From: Oscillospiraceae bacterium
Lineage (GTDB): Bacteria; Bacillota; Clostridia; Oscillospirales; CAG-272
DNA length: 53,504 nucleotides
Assembly (NCBI GenBank): GCA_015064845.1
Contig: SVRL01000011.1
Span: 1-53,504, forward strand
Reading direction: 5' to 3'
This document shows positions 17,076 through 25,710 of this stretch, piece by piece. The notes below the pieces were generated by a model. That model ran no database searches, was not told the origin of the DNA, and saw only the letters and a program-made list of their open reading frames with translations. Each line of letters begins with the position of its first letter. Positions within the stretch are counted from its first letter, which is position 1. A program made the translations under genes and the position numbers.

Positions 17076-18389
17076 ATGTCTACCGAACTAATTATTATGC
17101 TGATCTGTCTCGCTTTTTCAGCATTCTTTTCCGGAACGGAAACCGCTTTTACCTCTTTTAACCGAACAAAAATGAAAAATCTTGCCGCAGACGGGAATCG
17201 AAAAGCCGTGCTTGCGCTTGATCTTGCTGATAACTATGATAAAATGCTGACGACACTTCTCGTCGGCAATAACGTTGTAAATATTCTTCTTTCTTCCATG
17301 GCAACCGTATTTTTCATGAATCTTTTGATGAATGGACCTGCAAAAGACTATTATACAACGATTTCAACCGCGGTTATTACGATTGTGGTTTTGATTTTCG
17401 GTGAAATTTCTCCTAAAAGTCTTGCAAAAGAACATGCTGAAGGCTATGCCATGGCAGTTGCTCGATTCATTAAACTCTTGATGGTTATCCTAACTCCTGT
17501 AAACTGGGTGTTCTCTCTTTGGAAAAAGCTTCTTTCTAAAGTATTCAAAGCAAAAAATATCGATACTGTTACCGAAGGCGAAGTCCTGACTCTTGTTGAC
17601 GAAGCGCATGAGGACGGAAGCATTGACGAATACGGAAAAGAAATTATTGAAAATATTTTCGATTTTGACGATATTTCGGCAGGTGAAATTGCAACACACA
17701 GAACAGATCTTACCGTTCTTTTCTCGGAAGATCCGATTGAAGAATGGGATAAAATCATCGTTAACAGCCGTTTTTCCCGTTATCCCATCTGCGGAGAGAA
17801 TATCGATGATATTATCGGCGTTTTGGATGCACGAGCATATCTCAGATTGGAAGACAAAACAAAAGACAATGTAATGGAATCTGCTGTTATTCCTGCATAC
17901 TTTGTTCCTGAAACCGTAAAAGCAGATATTTTGTTCCAAAACATGAGAACAAACAAAGAAGCCATCGCTATTGTGTTGGATGAATACGGCGGTGTTTGCG
18001 GTATCGTTACCATGACAGATTTGATTGAATGTCTGATCGGTGAAATTGATACCGAGGAAGAAGCAGAAGAAGAGACCACATCTTTGATTGAAAAAGTGTC
18101 GGATGTTGAAAATGCATGGATTATTTTCGGTAGCGCTTTGATTGCCGATGTGGAAGAAACTCTTGAAATCAAACTCGAAGATTGCGATGCCGAAACATTC
18201 AGTGGCTATGTTCTCGGTCTTTACGGTTCCATTCCGGAAGACGGTTCCACATTTGAAATATCCACAGATCTTTTCGATATTGATATTCGTGAAATCAAAG
18301 AACACAAAATCGAAAGTACGTACGTTATTTTGAAACAGATGAAAAACGAAGAAGCAGAAGAAGAAAACGTTTCCGCTTCCTCCACTTAA
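17076..18389 (+). CDS. CNNM/CorC (HlyC-CorC) family transporter with CBS pair
   Basis: The N-terminal DUF21 domain has about four transmembrane segments (residues 1-150, starting LIIMLICLAFSAFFSGTETA and including VVLIFGEISPKSLAKE). A tandem CBS domain follows (about 195-330, with SRFSRYPICGENIDDIIGVL and VLDEYGGVCGIVTMTDLIE). A CorC_HlyC domain (about 345-425) and an acidic tail complete the protein. This is the complete 437-residue architecture of bacterial CNNM proteins, some of which export Mg2+ and regulate it through the CBS pair. The start has a CAAGGAG ribosome site. It is the first large gene of an operon, with a leader ORF and terminator in its 5' region; queG-like and ABC genes follow 18 nt downstream. 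Confidence 0.9.
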   Translation: MSTELIIMLICLAFSAFFSGTETAFTSFNRTKMKNLAADGNRKAVLALDLADNYDKMLTTLLVGNNVVNILLSSMATVFFMNLLMNGPAKDYYTTISTAVITIVVLIFGEISPKSLAKEHAEGYAMAVARFIKLLMVILTPVNWVFSLWKKLLSKVFKAKNIDTVTEGEVLTLVDEAHEDGSIDEYGKEIIENIFDFDDISAGEIATHRTDLTVLFSEDPIEEWDKIIVNSRFSRYPICGENIDDIIGVLDARAYLRLEDKTKDNVMESAVIPAYFVPETVKADILFQNMRTNKEAIAIVLDEYGGVCGIVTMTDLIECLIGEIDTEEEAEEETTSLIEKVSDVENAWIIFGSALIADVEETLEIKLEDCDAETFSGYVLGLYGSIPEDGSTFEISTDLFDIDIREIKEHKIESTYVILKQMKNEEAEEENVSASST

Positions 18390-18407
18390 TCAATTCGGAG
18401 AATATTT

Positions 18408-19103
18408 ATGTATGAAAAAGAAATAAAAACACTTTTGGAATCCAACGGCGCTTCTGCCGTTGGATTTTCCGAAATCGGAGACCGCGCATTGCCCGATTTT
18501 CCGAACCTGAGATATGCAGTTACGATTATCCGCAAACTTTCCGATACAGTCGTGGAAACCATTGACGGGAAACCTACCATCATGTATTTCCATCATTATC
18601 GTACAACCAACACAAAATTGGATCTCTTGGCACTCGATGCCGTTGATTTTATTGAATCGCAAGGTTATTCTGCATTGCCGATTGCCGCTTCCCAAAGCAC
18701 GAATACGGATAAGGAGGCATATCGAGGCGTTTTCTCTCATAAAACAGCCGCTGTTTTGGCAGGGCTTGGTTTTATCGGAAAAAATGCACTTCTCATTACT
18801 CCCCAATACGGTTCAAAAGTACGCTTGGCAACGGTACTTACCGATATGCCTTTGACTGCACAACATCCCATCATTACGAAAGGTTGCGGTTCTTGCGAAA
18901 TTTGCAAGCTTGCTTGTCCCGCCAAAGCAATTTCAGGAAATAATTATACTTACGGTAAACCAAGAGATACTATTTTTGATGCGCGCCGTTGCTCCGAACA
19001 CATGAAAACTTATAAAGATATCGGACGCGGAGCCGTATGTGGCATCTGCATGCGAGTATGTCCTTACAATCAACGGAAAAAAGGAGGAAAAAATTTTGAT
19101 TAA
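18408..19103 (+). CDS. Short QueG-like double [4Fe-4S] cluster protein
   Basis: Two ferredoxin-type cysteine groups near the C-terminus (CGSCEICKLACPAKAI and CGICMRVCPYNQ, with an extra CSEH between) follow a domain with GVFSHKTAAVLAGLGFIGKN, which is typical of epoxyqueuosine reductase. Full QueG enzymes are about 300-380 residues, including a longer N-terminal cobalamin-binding domain and often C-terminal repeats. This protein has only 231 residues, so it is a reduced relative (COG1600-like). Its redox partner and substrate are unknown; calling it a queuosine enzyme would be over-reading. It overlaps the next gene by 8 nt and its tail carries that gene's GGAGG ribosome site. Confidence 0.7.
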   Translation: MYEKEIKTLLESNGASAVGFSEIGDRALPDFPNLRYAVTIIRKLSDTVVETIDGKPTIMYFHHYRTTNTKLDLLALDAVDFIESQGYSALPIAASQSTNTDKEAYRGVFSHKTAAVLAGLGFIGKNALLITPQYGSKVRLATVLTDMPLTAQHPIITKGCGSCEICKLACPAKAISGNNYTYGKPRDTIFDARRCSEHMKTYKDIGRGAVCGICMRVCPYNQRKKGGKNFD

Positions 19104-20829
19104 ACTATTGAAGCACATGAAAGGTTATCGCGCTGCCGCGATTTCAGCGCCATTTTTCAAAGTGTTGGAAGCCCTCTTCGAATTGATGATTCCGCTCGTC
19201 GTTGCCTCTATTATTGACGTCGGTATCAAAAATTCGGATCGACCTTATGTTTTCAAAATGTGTGGGCTTATGATCCTTCTTGGTCTTATCGGCTTCACTT
19301 GCACACTGTTTGCCCAATATTTTGCCGCTCGTGCCGCAGTCGGCTTTTCTGCAAATATCAGAAGCGCCGTTTTTAAACATGCACAAAAGCTTTCCTTCGC
19401 TGAGATTGACCGTCTCGGTACATCCACAATGATTACAAGAATCACAAATGACGTAACGCAGGTTCAGTCCGGTGTGAATCTTACCTTGCGCCTCTTCTCC
19501 CGCTCTCCGGTCATCGTTTTCGGCTCCATGATTATGGCTTTTACACTTGATGTAAAATCCGCTTTTATTTTTGTGGTTGCAATTCCGATTCTTTGTATTA
19601 TCGTTTTCGGAATTATGTTGGGATCGATTCCACTCTATAAGAAGGTACAGGCAAATCTTGACCGCGTACTTGGTATTACCAGAGAAAATCTTGCAGGTAC
19701 CCGAGTTATTCGCGCATTTGCAAACGAAGAAACTGAAATCAAAAATTTTGACCGTACAAATGCAGCACTGAACGCAGCACAGAAGTTTGCCGGAAAATTT
19801 TCTGCATTGATGAATCCCGTTACCTGCCTTGTTGTGAATCTTGCGATTGTTGCTTTGATTTATACAGGTGCCATCCGTGTGGAAACAGGTATTTTGACAC
19901 AAGGTATCGTCATCGCTCTCTACAACTATATGTCCCAAATCCTTGTTGAACTTGTCAAACTTGCAAATTTGATCATTACTATGACAAAAGCAACAGCTTG
20001 TGCCGGACGTATCGAACAGATTCTGGAAGAAGGCGGAAAAGTTCCAATAAAAGCAAATTCTTCTGAAAAGAAAAATAATTTCGCAGTTTCCTTCTCCGAT
20101 GTCAGCTTCACTTACGACAATGCTTCGGATGAGTCTCTCTCCAATATTAACTTCTCCGTTAACAAAGGAGAAACCGTTGGCATTATTGGCGGTACAGGCT
20201 CAGGTAAAACCTCTCTTGCGCATTTGATTCCTCGCTTCTATGATGCAACTAAAGGCGAAATTTGTCTGGATGGCATCGATATCCGTGCGTATTCCGAAAA
20301 TGAGCTTCGTGAAAAGGTTGGCATTGTTATGCAGAAAGCCGTCCTTTTCAAAGGAACGATTCGTGAAAATATTCGTTGGGGAAATCCAAAAGCGACTGAC
20401 GAACAGATCATGGAAGCATTGGAAATTGCTCAGGCTTCTGACCTCATCAAAGACAAAGAAGGCGGTCTCGATTTCGTGATCGAACAGGGCGGAAAAAACC
20501 TTTCCGGCGGACAGAGACAAAGACTTGGCATCGCCCGTACTCTGGTTGGGGAACCCGATATTCTGATTTTTGACGACAGCGCCTCTGCACTCGACTACGC
20601 AACGGATGCATGTCTGCGCTCTGCTGTTCGTAATATGCAAGGAGAACGTACCGTCTTTATCATCTCTCAGCGGACAGCTTCCATTTTACATGCCGACCGC
20701 ATCCTCGTTTTGGATGACGGTAAACTCGTCGGCTCAGGCAAGCATGAGGAATTACTTGCTTCTTGTGAAGTATACCGCGAAATCTACTATTCTCAATTTC
20801 CCAAAGATAAGGAGGTTGCATTGGTATGA
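19096..20829 (+). CDS. ABC exporter half, non-canonical ATP site (TmrA/BmrC-like)
   Basis: The protein has an N-terminal six-helix transmembrane domain (about 1-320) and a C-terminal ATPase with Walker A GGTGSGKTS, signature LSGGQRQRLGIAR, and Walker B ILIFDDSASALD. The residue after the Walker B Asp is Asp rather than the usual catalytic Glu, as in the degenerate subunit of heterodimeric exporters. I chose TTG 19096, which lies 8 nt after AGGAGG; an ATG further upstream (19039) falls inside the QueG-like gene and the next ATG (19117) has no good ribosome site. It overlaps its partner gene by 4 nt. The substrate cannot be inferred. Confidence 0.9.
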   Translation: MIKLLKHMKGYRAAAISAPFFKVLEALFELMIPLVVASIIDVGIKNSDRPYVFKMCGLMILLGLIGFTCTLFAQYFAARAAVGFSANIRSAVFKHAQKLSFAEIDRLGTSTMITRITNDVTQVQSGVNLTLRLFSRSPVIVFGSMIMAFTLDVKSAFIFVVAIPILCIIVFGIMLGSIPLYKKVQANLDRVLGITRENLAGTRVIRAFANEETEIKNFDRTNAALNAAQKFAGKFSALMNPVTCLVVNLAIVALIYTGAIRVETGILTQGIVIALYNYMSQILVELVKLANLIITMTKATACAGRIEQILEEGGKVPIKANSSEKKNNFAVSFSDVSFTYDNASDESLSNINFSVNKGETVGIIGGTGSGKTSLAHLIPRFYDATKGEICLDGIDIRAYSENELREKVGIVMQKAVLFKGTIRENIRWGNPKATDEQIMEALEIAQASDLIKDKEGGLDFVIEQGGKNLSGGQRQRLGIARTLVGEPDILIFDDSASALDYATDACLRSAVRNMQGERTVFIISQRTASILHADRILVLDDGKLVGSGKHEELLASCEVYREIYYSQFPKDKEVALV

Positions 20830-22577
20830 AGAAAAATAAAGTTTCCAAAGGAGTCGTCAGAAAAATTCTGACTTATGTGCGCTCCTATTATACGGGATTA
20901 TTCTTTTCCTTTCTTTGCGCCGCCCTTACAGTGCTTCTGACTCTCTATATTCCGATTGCCGTAGGCGAAGCCATTGACCATATTATCGAACCGGGCAAGG
21001 TTCACATGGATATTATTGTGAATATTCTGATCAAAGTTGCTGTTGCAGCAATCCTTGCCGCATTGATTCAATGGATTCAAGGTGTTATCAATAATAAGAT
21101 CACCTTTGGAATCGTACGTAATTTAAGAAGCGCCGCTTTCAGCAAATTACAACAACTCCCCGTTTCTTATAGTGACACGAACGCACACGGCGATATCGTC
21201 AGCCGTATCATTACGGATGCAGACCAGTTTTCCGACGGTTTATTAATGGGCTTTTCTCAACTCTTTACAGGTTTGATCACCATTATAGGAACGCTCGCCT
21301 TTATGTTTGTAATCAACTGGAAAATTGCCATTGTCGTTGTTTTGGTTACTCCCCTTTCGCTTTTTGCGGCAAGTTTTATTGCAAGACGTACGCATAATCT
21401 TTTTTCTGCGCAGGCAAAAATCCGCGGGGAACAAACAGCATACATCAATGAAATCATCGGAAATGAAAAAGTTGTCCGTGCATACGGACATGAAGCACAG
21501 GCAATTGAAACCTTTGAAGGCATGAACAAAGAACTCGAAAAATGCTCTCTCAAAGCGGTATTCTTCTCTTCCCTCGTCAATCCTGCCACCCGCGTTGTTA
21601 ATAGCGTTGTATATGCAGGCGTCGGTCTTGTCGGCGCGCTCTCCGTTATTGCAAATCCCGTAGCATTTACGGTAGGTAGCCTCTCTGTTTTCCTCAGCTA
21701 TGCCAACCAGTATACAAAACCTTTTAACGAAATCTCCGGTGTTGTTACGGAATTGCAGAATGCAATGGCTTGTGCAGAACGTCTTCTTGAATTGGTTGAG
21801 AAGGAACCTCAAACACCCGATAAGCCGAATGCAAAAACGCTTACTAACGCAAAAGGTAATATTGATATCCGCAATATCTCTTTCTCCTATACCGAAGATA
21901 AGCCCTTGATCCGTGATTTCTCTGTATGTGTTCCACACGGAAGCCGCGTTGCCATTGTCGGTCCCACCGGTTGCGGCAAAACGACATTGATCGGACTTCT
22001 TATGCGCTTTTACGATGTGGATGACGGCGAGATTCTTGTAGACAGCGCGGATATTCGCAATATCACGAGAACCAGCCTGCGCCGTTCTTACGGTATGGTG
22101 CTTCAGGATACGTGGATTAAAACGGCGACCGTCAGAGAAAATATTACCATCGGTAAGCCAGATGCTACGGAAGCGGAAATCATTGCCGCGGCAAAAGCCT
22201 CCCATGCACACAGCTTTATAAAGCGTCTTCCCAAAGGATATGATACCGTCATCAGCGATGACAGCGGTCTTTCCCAAGGTCAGAAACAGCTTCTCTGCAT
22301 TACGCGCGTTATGCTTGCGCTTCCTCCTATGCTGATTCTCGATGAAGCGACCTCCTCTATTGACACCAGAACTGAAATGAGAATTCAAAACGCATTTGCT
22401 ACAATGATGCAAGGAAGAACCAGTTTCATCGTAGCGCACAGACTTTCTACCATCCGTGAAGCCGATATGATTCTCGTCATGAATGACGGTCAGATCATTG
22501 AAACGGGTACGCATGAATCTCTTCTTGCGCAAAACGGCTTTTACGCAAATCTCTATAACAGCCAGTTCAAGCAATAA
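20826..22577 (+). CDS. ABC exporter half, canonical catalytic ATP site
   Basis: This 583-residue protein has the same layout as its neighbour: six transmembrane helices (about 1-320), then Walker A GPTGCGKTT, a diverged signature LSQGQKQLLCITR, Walker B MLILDEATSSID with the catalytic Glu, and the switch His in IVAHRLSTI. It starts inside the stop of the preceding gene (ATGA), so the two subunits should be made in equal amounts and form one heterodimer. This kind of exporter pair moves drugs, peptides or lipids in Firmicutes. A strong bidirectional terminator follows. Confidence 0.93.
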   Translation: MKKNKVSKGVVRKILTYVRSYYTGLFFSFLCAALTVLLTLYIPIAVGEAIDHIIEPGKVHMDIIVNILIKVAVAAILAALIQWIQGVINNKITFGIVRNLRSAAFSKLQQLPVSYSDTNAHGDIVSRIITDADQFSDGLLMGFSQLFTGLITIIGTLAFMFVINWKIAIVVVLVTPLSLFAASFIARRTHNLFSAQAKIRGEQTAYINEIIGNEKVVRAYGHEAQAIETFEGMNKELEKCSLKAVFFSSLVNPATRVVNSVVYAGVGLVGALSVIANPVAFTVGSLSVFLSYANQYTKPFNEISGVVTELQNAMACAERLLELVEKEPQTPDKPNAKTLTNAKGNIDIRNISFSYTEDKPLIRDFSVCVPHGSRVAIVGPTGCGKTTLIGLLMRFYDVDDGEILVDSADIRNITRTSLRRSYGMVLQDTWIKTATVRENITIGKPDATEAEIIAAAKASHAHSFIKRLPKGYDTVISDDSGLSQGQKQLLCITRVMLALPPMLILDEATSSIDTRTEMRIQNAFATMMQGRTSFIVAHRLSTIREADMILVMNDGQIIETGTHESLLAQNGFYANLYNSQFKQ

Positions 22578-22601
22578 CATCTGCGCGATTTTCTGCAGTT
22601 T

Positions 22602-22641
22602 AAAAATCCATCCTGTTCACAATAGAGACAGGATGGATTTT
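22602..22641. terminator. Bidirectional intrinsic terminator
   Basis: A 14-15 bp A/T-flanked stem (22602-22615 with 22627-22641) around CATCCTGT/ACAGGATG, with U-tracts on both strands. It ends the ABC operon (plus) and the GNAT gene (minus). Confidence 0.88.
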
Positions 22642-22675
22642 TATTAAATTTTTGATCGGTTTACTGCTTAACACA

Positions 22676-23194
22676 TTACTTTTCTGCTGAAATTTTTGAT
22701 TTTATGGAATAGTACACACATGGGTGTTCTTCTCCGCGGTAATTGACGGAAGCTTTCATTTTTGTTTTTTTCATGCCCGCTTTTTCCATAACTCTGATAC
22801 TCGCCGAATTGGTTTTGAAAGCACCCGCATAAACTTCTCTGAACCCATTTTCAAAGAAATATGCGATTCCGGCTCGCAGAGCTTCCGTTGCATATCCTTG
22901 ATTTTTATATTTTGGATGGATGGCATATCCGACTTCCACACGGTCTCCGTGAATCTCAACCTTATGAAAAAGACCGATCAGGATTTCGTTCAAGAAAATG
23001 CCTGCTGTGTGAGAATCCGGAATTTGGGATAGATTTTGCAAATGGCGGAACATTTTCACAAAATCTTCTTCTGATTTAAAATCGGGAACTAAGTAAGTTT
23101 TCTTCACATCTTCGCTTGTCAAAAGATCAAAAAGAGAAGAAAAATCATTTTCCGTGATTTCCTTCAACAATAAACGATTTGTTTTAATTAGCAT
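22676..23194 (-). CDS. GNAT-family N-acetyltransferase (RimJ/RimL-like)
   Basis: A 172-residue acetyltransferase of the Acetyltransf_3 type. It begins with the typical IKTNRLLLKEITENDF and has the acetyl-CoA-binding core IHPKYKNQGYATEALRAGIAYFFE and the closing NSASIRVMEKAGM. This subfamily acetylates protein N-termini, small amines or antibiotics, and nothing here narrows that down. A GAAAGGAAC ribosome site precedes the ATG. It is monocistronic and convergent with the ABC operon. Confidence 0.87.
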   Translation of the reverse strand: MLIKTNRLLLKEITENDFSSLFDLLTSEDVKKTYLVPDFKSEEDFVKMFRHLQNLSQIPDSHTAGIFLNEILIGLFHKVEIHGDRVEVGYAIHPKYKNQGYATEALRAGIAYFFENGFREVYAGAFKTNSASIRVMEKAGMKKTKMKASVNYRGEEHPCVYYSIKSKISAEK

Positions 23195-23224
23195 AAATTG
23201 TTCCTTTCTCTTTATAAATAAACA

Positions 23225-23452
23225 TCAGTCCACCCTTTTTTCCATAATCGCATTTCTTAAACACCGCCATGCTTTATCCGACATTGGAAATTTAATAAGA
23301 CCGCTACCCGATCTGATTTTATCAATTCGCAGATTTGGTAAGTTTTTGTTTTTGGATATCAGAATATAGCCAAAGGAATTCTTGTAGGCTTTTCGATTTG
23401 CAACCGCATTACCTTCATTAAAATATGCTTTTTTTAATAGATTATTCTGATT
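23225..23452 (-). other. Gene-poor stretch with a start-less open frame (possible gene remnant)
   Basis: Between the GNAT gene and the M6 peptidase promoter lie about 340 bases. On the minus strand a frame is open from a TGA at 23453-23455 to a TGA at 23225-23227 (about 75 codons), with protein-like composition (for example NRKAYKNSFGYILISKNKN and MSDKAWRCLRNAIMEKRVD) but no ATG, GTG or TTG near its beginning and no ribosome site. It may be the 3' remnant of a lost gene; I do not recognise the family. Nothing else convincing is seen here. Confidence 0.2.
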
Positions 23453-23532
23453 TCATCATATCATATTTTTCGATTCCTTTCAATATCTTTAATAAAATTT
23501 CAGAGATTACAAAGAAATATTTAACTATTTTC

Positions 23533-23561
23533 TTGACCTTGTTCATAGAATGTGTTACAAT
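23533..23561 (+). promoter_or_regulatory. Sigma-A promoter for the M6 peptidase-cyclophilin operon
   Basis: TTGACC (23533-23538) and TACAAT (23556-23561), 17-nt spacer, 35 nt upstream of the ATG. Confidence 0.7.
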
Positions 23562-23595
23562 ATAGATGAAAAATTTATAGAAAAGGAGTTTTAGT

Positions 23596-25032
23596 ATGCA
23601 ACCGAAAAATCCTGCGCCCTTGCTCATTATCATCGCCAGTTACGATGCCAACGGCAACGGTAAGAATGATTACGATCCCTGCCATCCCGAACTTCTGAAC
23701 GATAAATCATCACCCATTTTCGGAGAACAGTGGGCTTTAACAAAACCTTGGGACTGCTATGATACTTTTTTCGGAGAAAACGGATATTCCATGATGAACT
23801 ACTATAAGGAAATGACAGCCGGAAAATTCTGGTTCTATCCCGTTCATATCGATAATAAAAAAAGCGAAAGTGACCCCGAAGGCATTCTTGAGATTACTGT
23901 TCCCATTCCCCACCCCGCGGCACTGCGCAATCTGGAAGGATATGATAATAAGCTTGCCGCAAGAAAGGCCATTCACGACATTGTGAAAGCGTGCGATCCC
24001 TACATTGATTTTGCAAAATACGATCTCAATGGAGACGGTATTGTTACGCCGGATGAACTTGCTATCATGATTCTTAATGCCGGTTATGACAACGCTTCCA
24101 CGAAACCTGACCTTGTATTTTCGACTGTCAGAGAAGAAAACGGTCCGCTTCCGAGCCATCGGTATATGGTTCACGGAACAAGCCAAACCACGGATGTGGA
24201 TATGCGCGGAGGTGTTAAAATCGTTAAAGTTTCCAATGCAGGAGAAATGACCTCTGTGGGACCCATGCCGATTGGAACACCTGCACACGAGCTTGCACAC
24301 AATCTTGGCGCGCAAGATATGTATTGCCGTTTTACACCGCCTGAACAGCGGGTATTCGGTTGGCCTATTCCGGGTCCTCTTTCCCTGATGTCAAGAGGAA
24401 ACCGTATGAAACACGGAACTATGCCGGGTTATATTGATCCTTATCAAAGGGTTTATCTTGGTTTTTCCGAGATGGAAACAATTGAAAGTGATGGTATTTA
24501 TACCCTGTGTTCCACGCTTTCGGGTAAATACAAAGTGTTGAAAATCACGACACCCAATCCTGATGAATATATTTTGGCAGAAGTTCGCTTGAAAGAAGGC
24601 TTTGAGGCGGCATTGACCGAAGGAAATTCCAAAGGCGGTGTAATTTTCTGGCACATTGATGAAAGTGTCAATCGAGAATGGTTTATGAAAGCGCAATGCG
24701 TTTCTTCCAATCTTCCAAACGGCGTTCGCCATGATCTCGGAAACGCTGTCAGACTGCGCAATATGTTCGAGGAAATCAAGGATGAAAATGGGAATTTTAT
24801 CAAATACGGTCCGTATTATACAATGGATAAAGCAATTGCCGATGATCCGTTCTTCTATAAATCCGATGATCCGAAAACCGCAATTTATGATTCCTCTCAT
24901 TATTGCGGTGCGGCAACGCATTCTTATAGCCTGAATCATTTTCCCGAAGGTGTTTCATGCAATTGGAAGCTCATCGTCGAGGTTCTTGATGAACCCGGCG
25001 CAGAAATGCGCATAAAAATTACAAGAGGTTAA
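23596..25032 (+). CDS. M6-like (immune inhibitor A type) zinc metallopeptidase without signal peptide
   Basis: The 478-residue protein carries a gluzincin-type HELAH motif (H231, E232, H235) followed by NLGAQDMY, and a later PLSLMSRGN segment typical of the M6 Met-turn region. An EF-hand-like loop, DLNGDGIVTPDEL, lies at 143-155, and another Asp/Asn-rich loop at 16-27 (YDANGNGKNDYD), suggesting Ca2+ binding. M6 enzymes are normally secreted with long propeptides. Here the sequence begins MQPKNPAPLLIIIASY, with no lysine-led signal peptide and no anchor, so the product looks cytosolic or exported by another route. GGAGTTTT precedes the ATG. The cyclophilin lipoprotein gene follows at 29 nt, probably in the same operon. 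Confidence 0.8.
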   Translation: MQPKNPAPLLIIIASYDANGNGKNDYDPCHPELLNDKSSPIFGEQWALTKPWDCYDTFFGENGYSMMNYYKEMTAGKFWFYPVHIDNKKSESDPEGILEITVPIPHPAALRNLEGYDNKLAARKAIHDIVKACDPYIDFAKYDLNGDGIVTPDELAIMILNAGYDNASTKPDLVFSTVREENGPLPSHRYMVHGTSQTTDVDMRGGVKIVKVSNAGEMTSVGPMPIGTPAHELAHNLGAQDMYCRFTPPEQRVFGWPIPGPLSLMSRGNRMKHGTMPGYIDPYQRVYLGFSEMETIESDGIYTLCSTLSGKYKVLKITTPNPDEYILAEVRLKEGFEAALTEGNSKGGVIFWHIDESVNREWFMKAQCVSSNLPNGVRHDLGNAVRLRNMFEEIKDENGNFIKYGPYYTMDKAIADDPFFYKSDDPKTAIYDSSHYCGAATHSYSLNHFPEGVSCNWKLIVEVLDEPGAEMRIKITRG

Positions 25033-25061
25033 AACTATTTTGAAAGGAAACCAAAACTCAA

Positions 25062-25622
25062 ATGAAAAAATTCATTGCTCTTTCTCTTGTGTTGCTTTTT
25101 TCCGTTCTGCTTTTCTCTTCCTGCGGAAAACAGCATACCGTTGAAATTACCGTTGAAAACTACGGTGTCATCACTTTGGTATTGGATGAATCCGTTGCTC
25201 CCATTACCGTTAAAAACTTTCTGAAACTTGTTGAAGACGGTTTTTATGACGGTTTGACCTTCCACCGTATTATTGACGGTTTTATGATTCAAGGCGGCGA
25301 TCCTAAAGGAAACGGTACCGGTGGTTCTTCCGAAAAGATTAAAGGCGAATTTGCTGCAAACGGTGTTAAAAACGATCTTTCTCACAAGAGAGGTGTCATT
25401 TCCATGGCAAGAAGCAGCGCATATAACAGCGCAAGCTCTCAGTTCTTTATCATGCACAAAGATACTCCTCAGTTGGACGGACAGTACGCTGCTTTCGGTT
25501 GGGTTACATCCGGAATGGAAGTTGTAGACGCAATTTGTGAAAACACCCCCGTAATAGACAATAATGGAACGGTTCTTGCCGCAAATCAGCCTAAAATCAC
25601 CAGTATTCGTGTTATTGATTAA
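25062..25622 (+). CDS. Cyclophilin-type peptidyl-prolyl isomerase lipoprotein
   Basis: The first 21 residues form a lipoprotein signal (MKKFIALSLVLLFSVLLFSS then C21 as lipidated Cys, lipobox FSSC). The rest is a compact bacterial cyclophilin: FHRIIDGFMIQGGDPKGNGT, ISMARSSAYNSASSQFFIM and the end segment AAFGWVTSGMEVVDAI. The catalytic Arg of FHRI and the QFF motif are present. It should act outside the membrane, assisting folding of exported proteins by proline isomerisation. It is preceded by GAAAGGAAACC and sits just downstream of the M6 peptidase gene, so the two are co-transcribed. A strong terminator follows. Confidence 0.92.
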   Translation: MKKFIALSLVLLFSVLLFSSCGKQHTVEITVENYGVITLVLDESVAPITVKNFLKLVEDGFYDGLTFHRIIDGFMIQGGDPKGNGTGGSSEKIKGEFAANGVKNDLSHKRGVISMARSSAYNSASSQFFIMHKDTPQLDGQYAAFGWVTSGMEVVDAICENTPVIDNNGTVLAANQPKITSIRVID

Positions 25623-25641
25623 AACATTTTTCCTGAAATGA

Positions 25642-25680
25642 AAACAACTCGGAACAGAGTTTTTCTGTCCCGAGTTGTTT
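25642..25680. terminator. Bidirectional intrinsic terminator
   Basis: Stem AAACAACTCGG (25642-25652) with CCGAGTTGTTT (25670-25680), extended inside by ACAGA/TCTGT, with U-rich flanks on both strands. It ends the cyclophilin gene and the convergent glycosidase gene. Confidence 0.88.
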
Positions 25681-25710
25681 ATTTTATTGTTACTTTAATG
25701 ACAAATCGAC

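Noticed and set aside
21243..22580. 445-codon minus-strand open frame opposite the second ABC gene
   Set aside because: Antisense shadow; the ABC protein has complete Walker and signature motifs.
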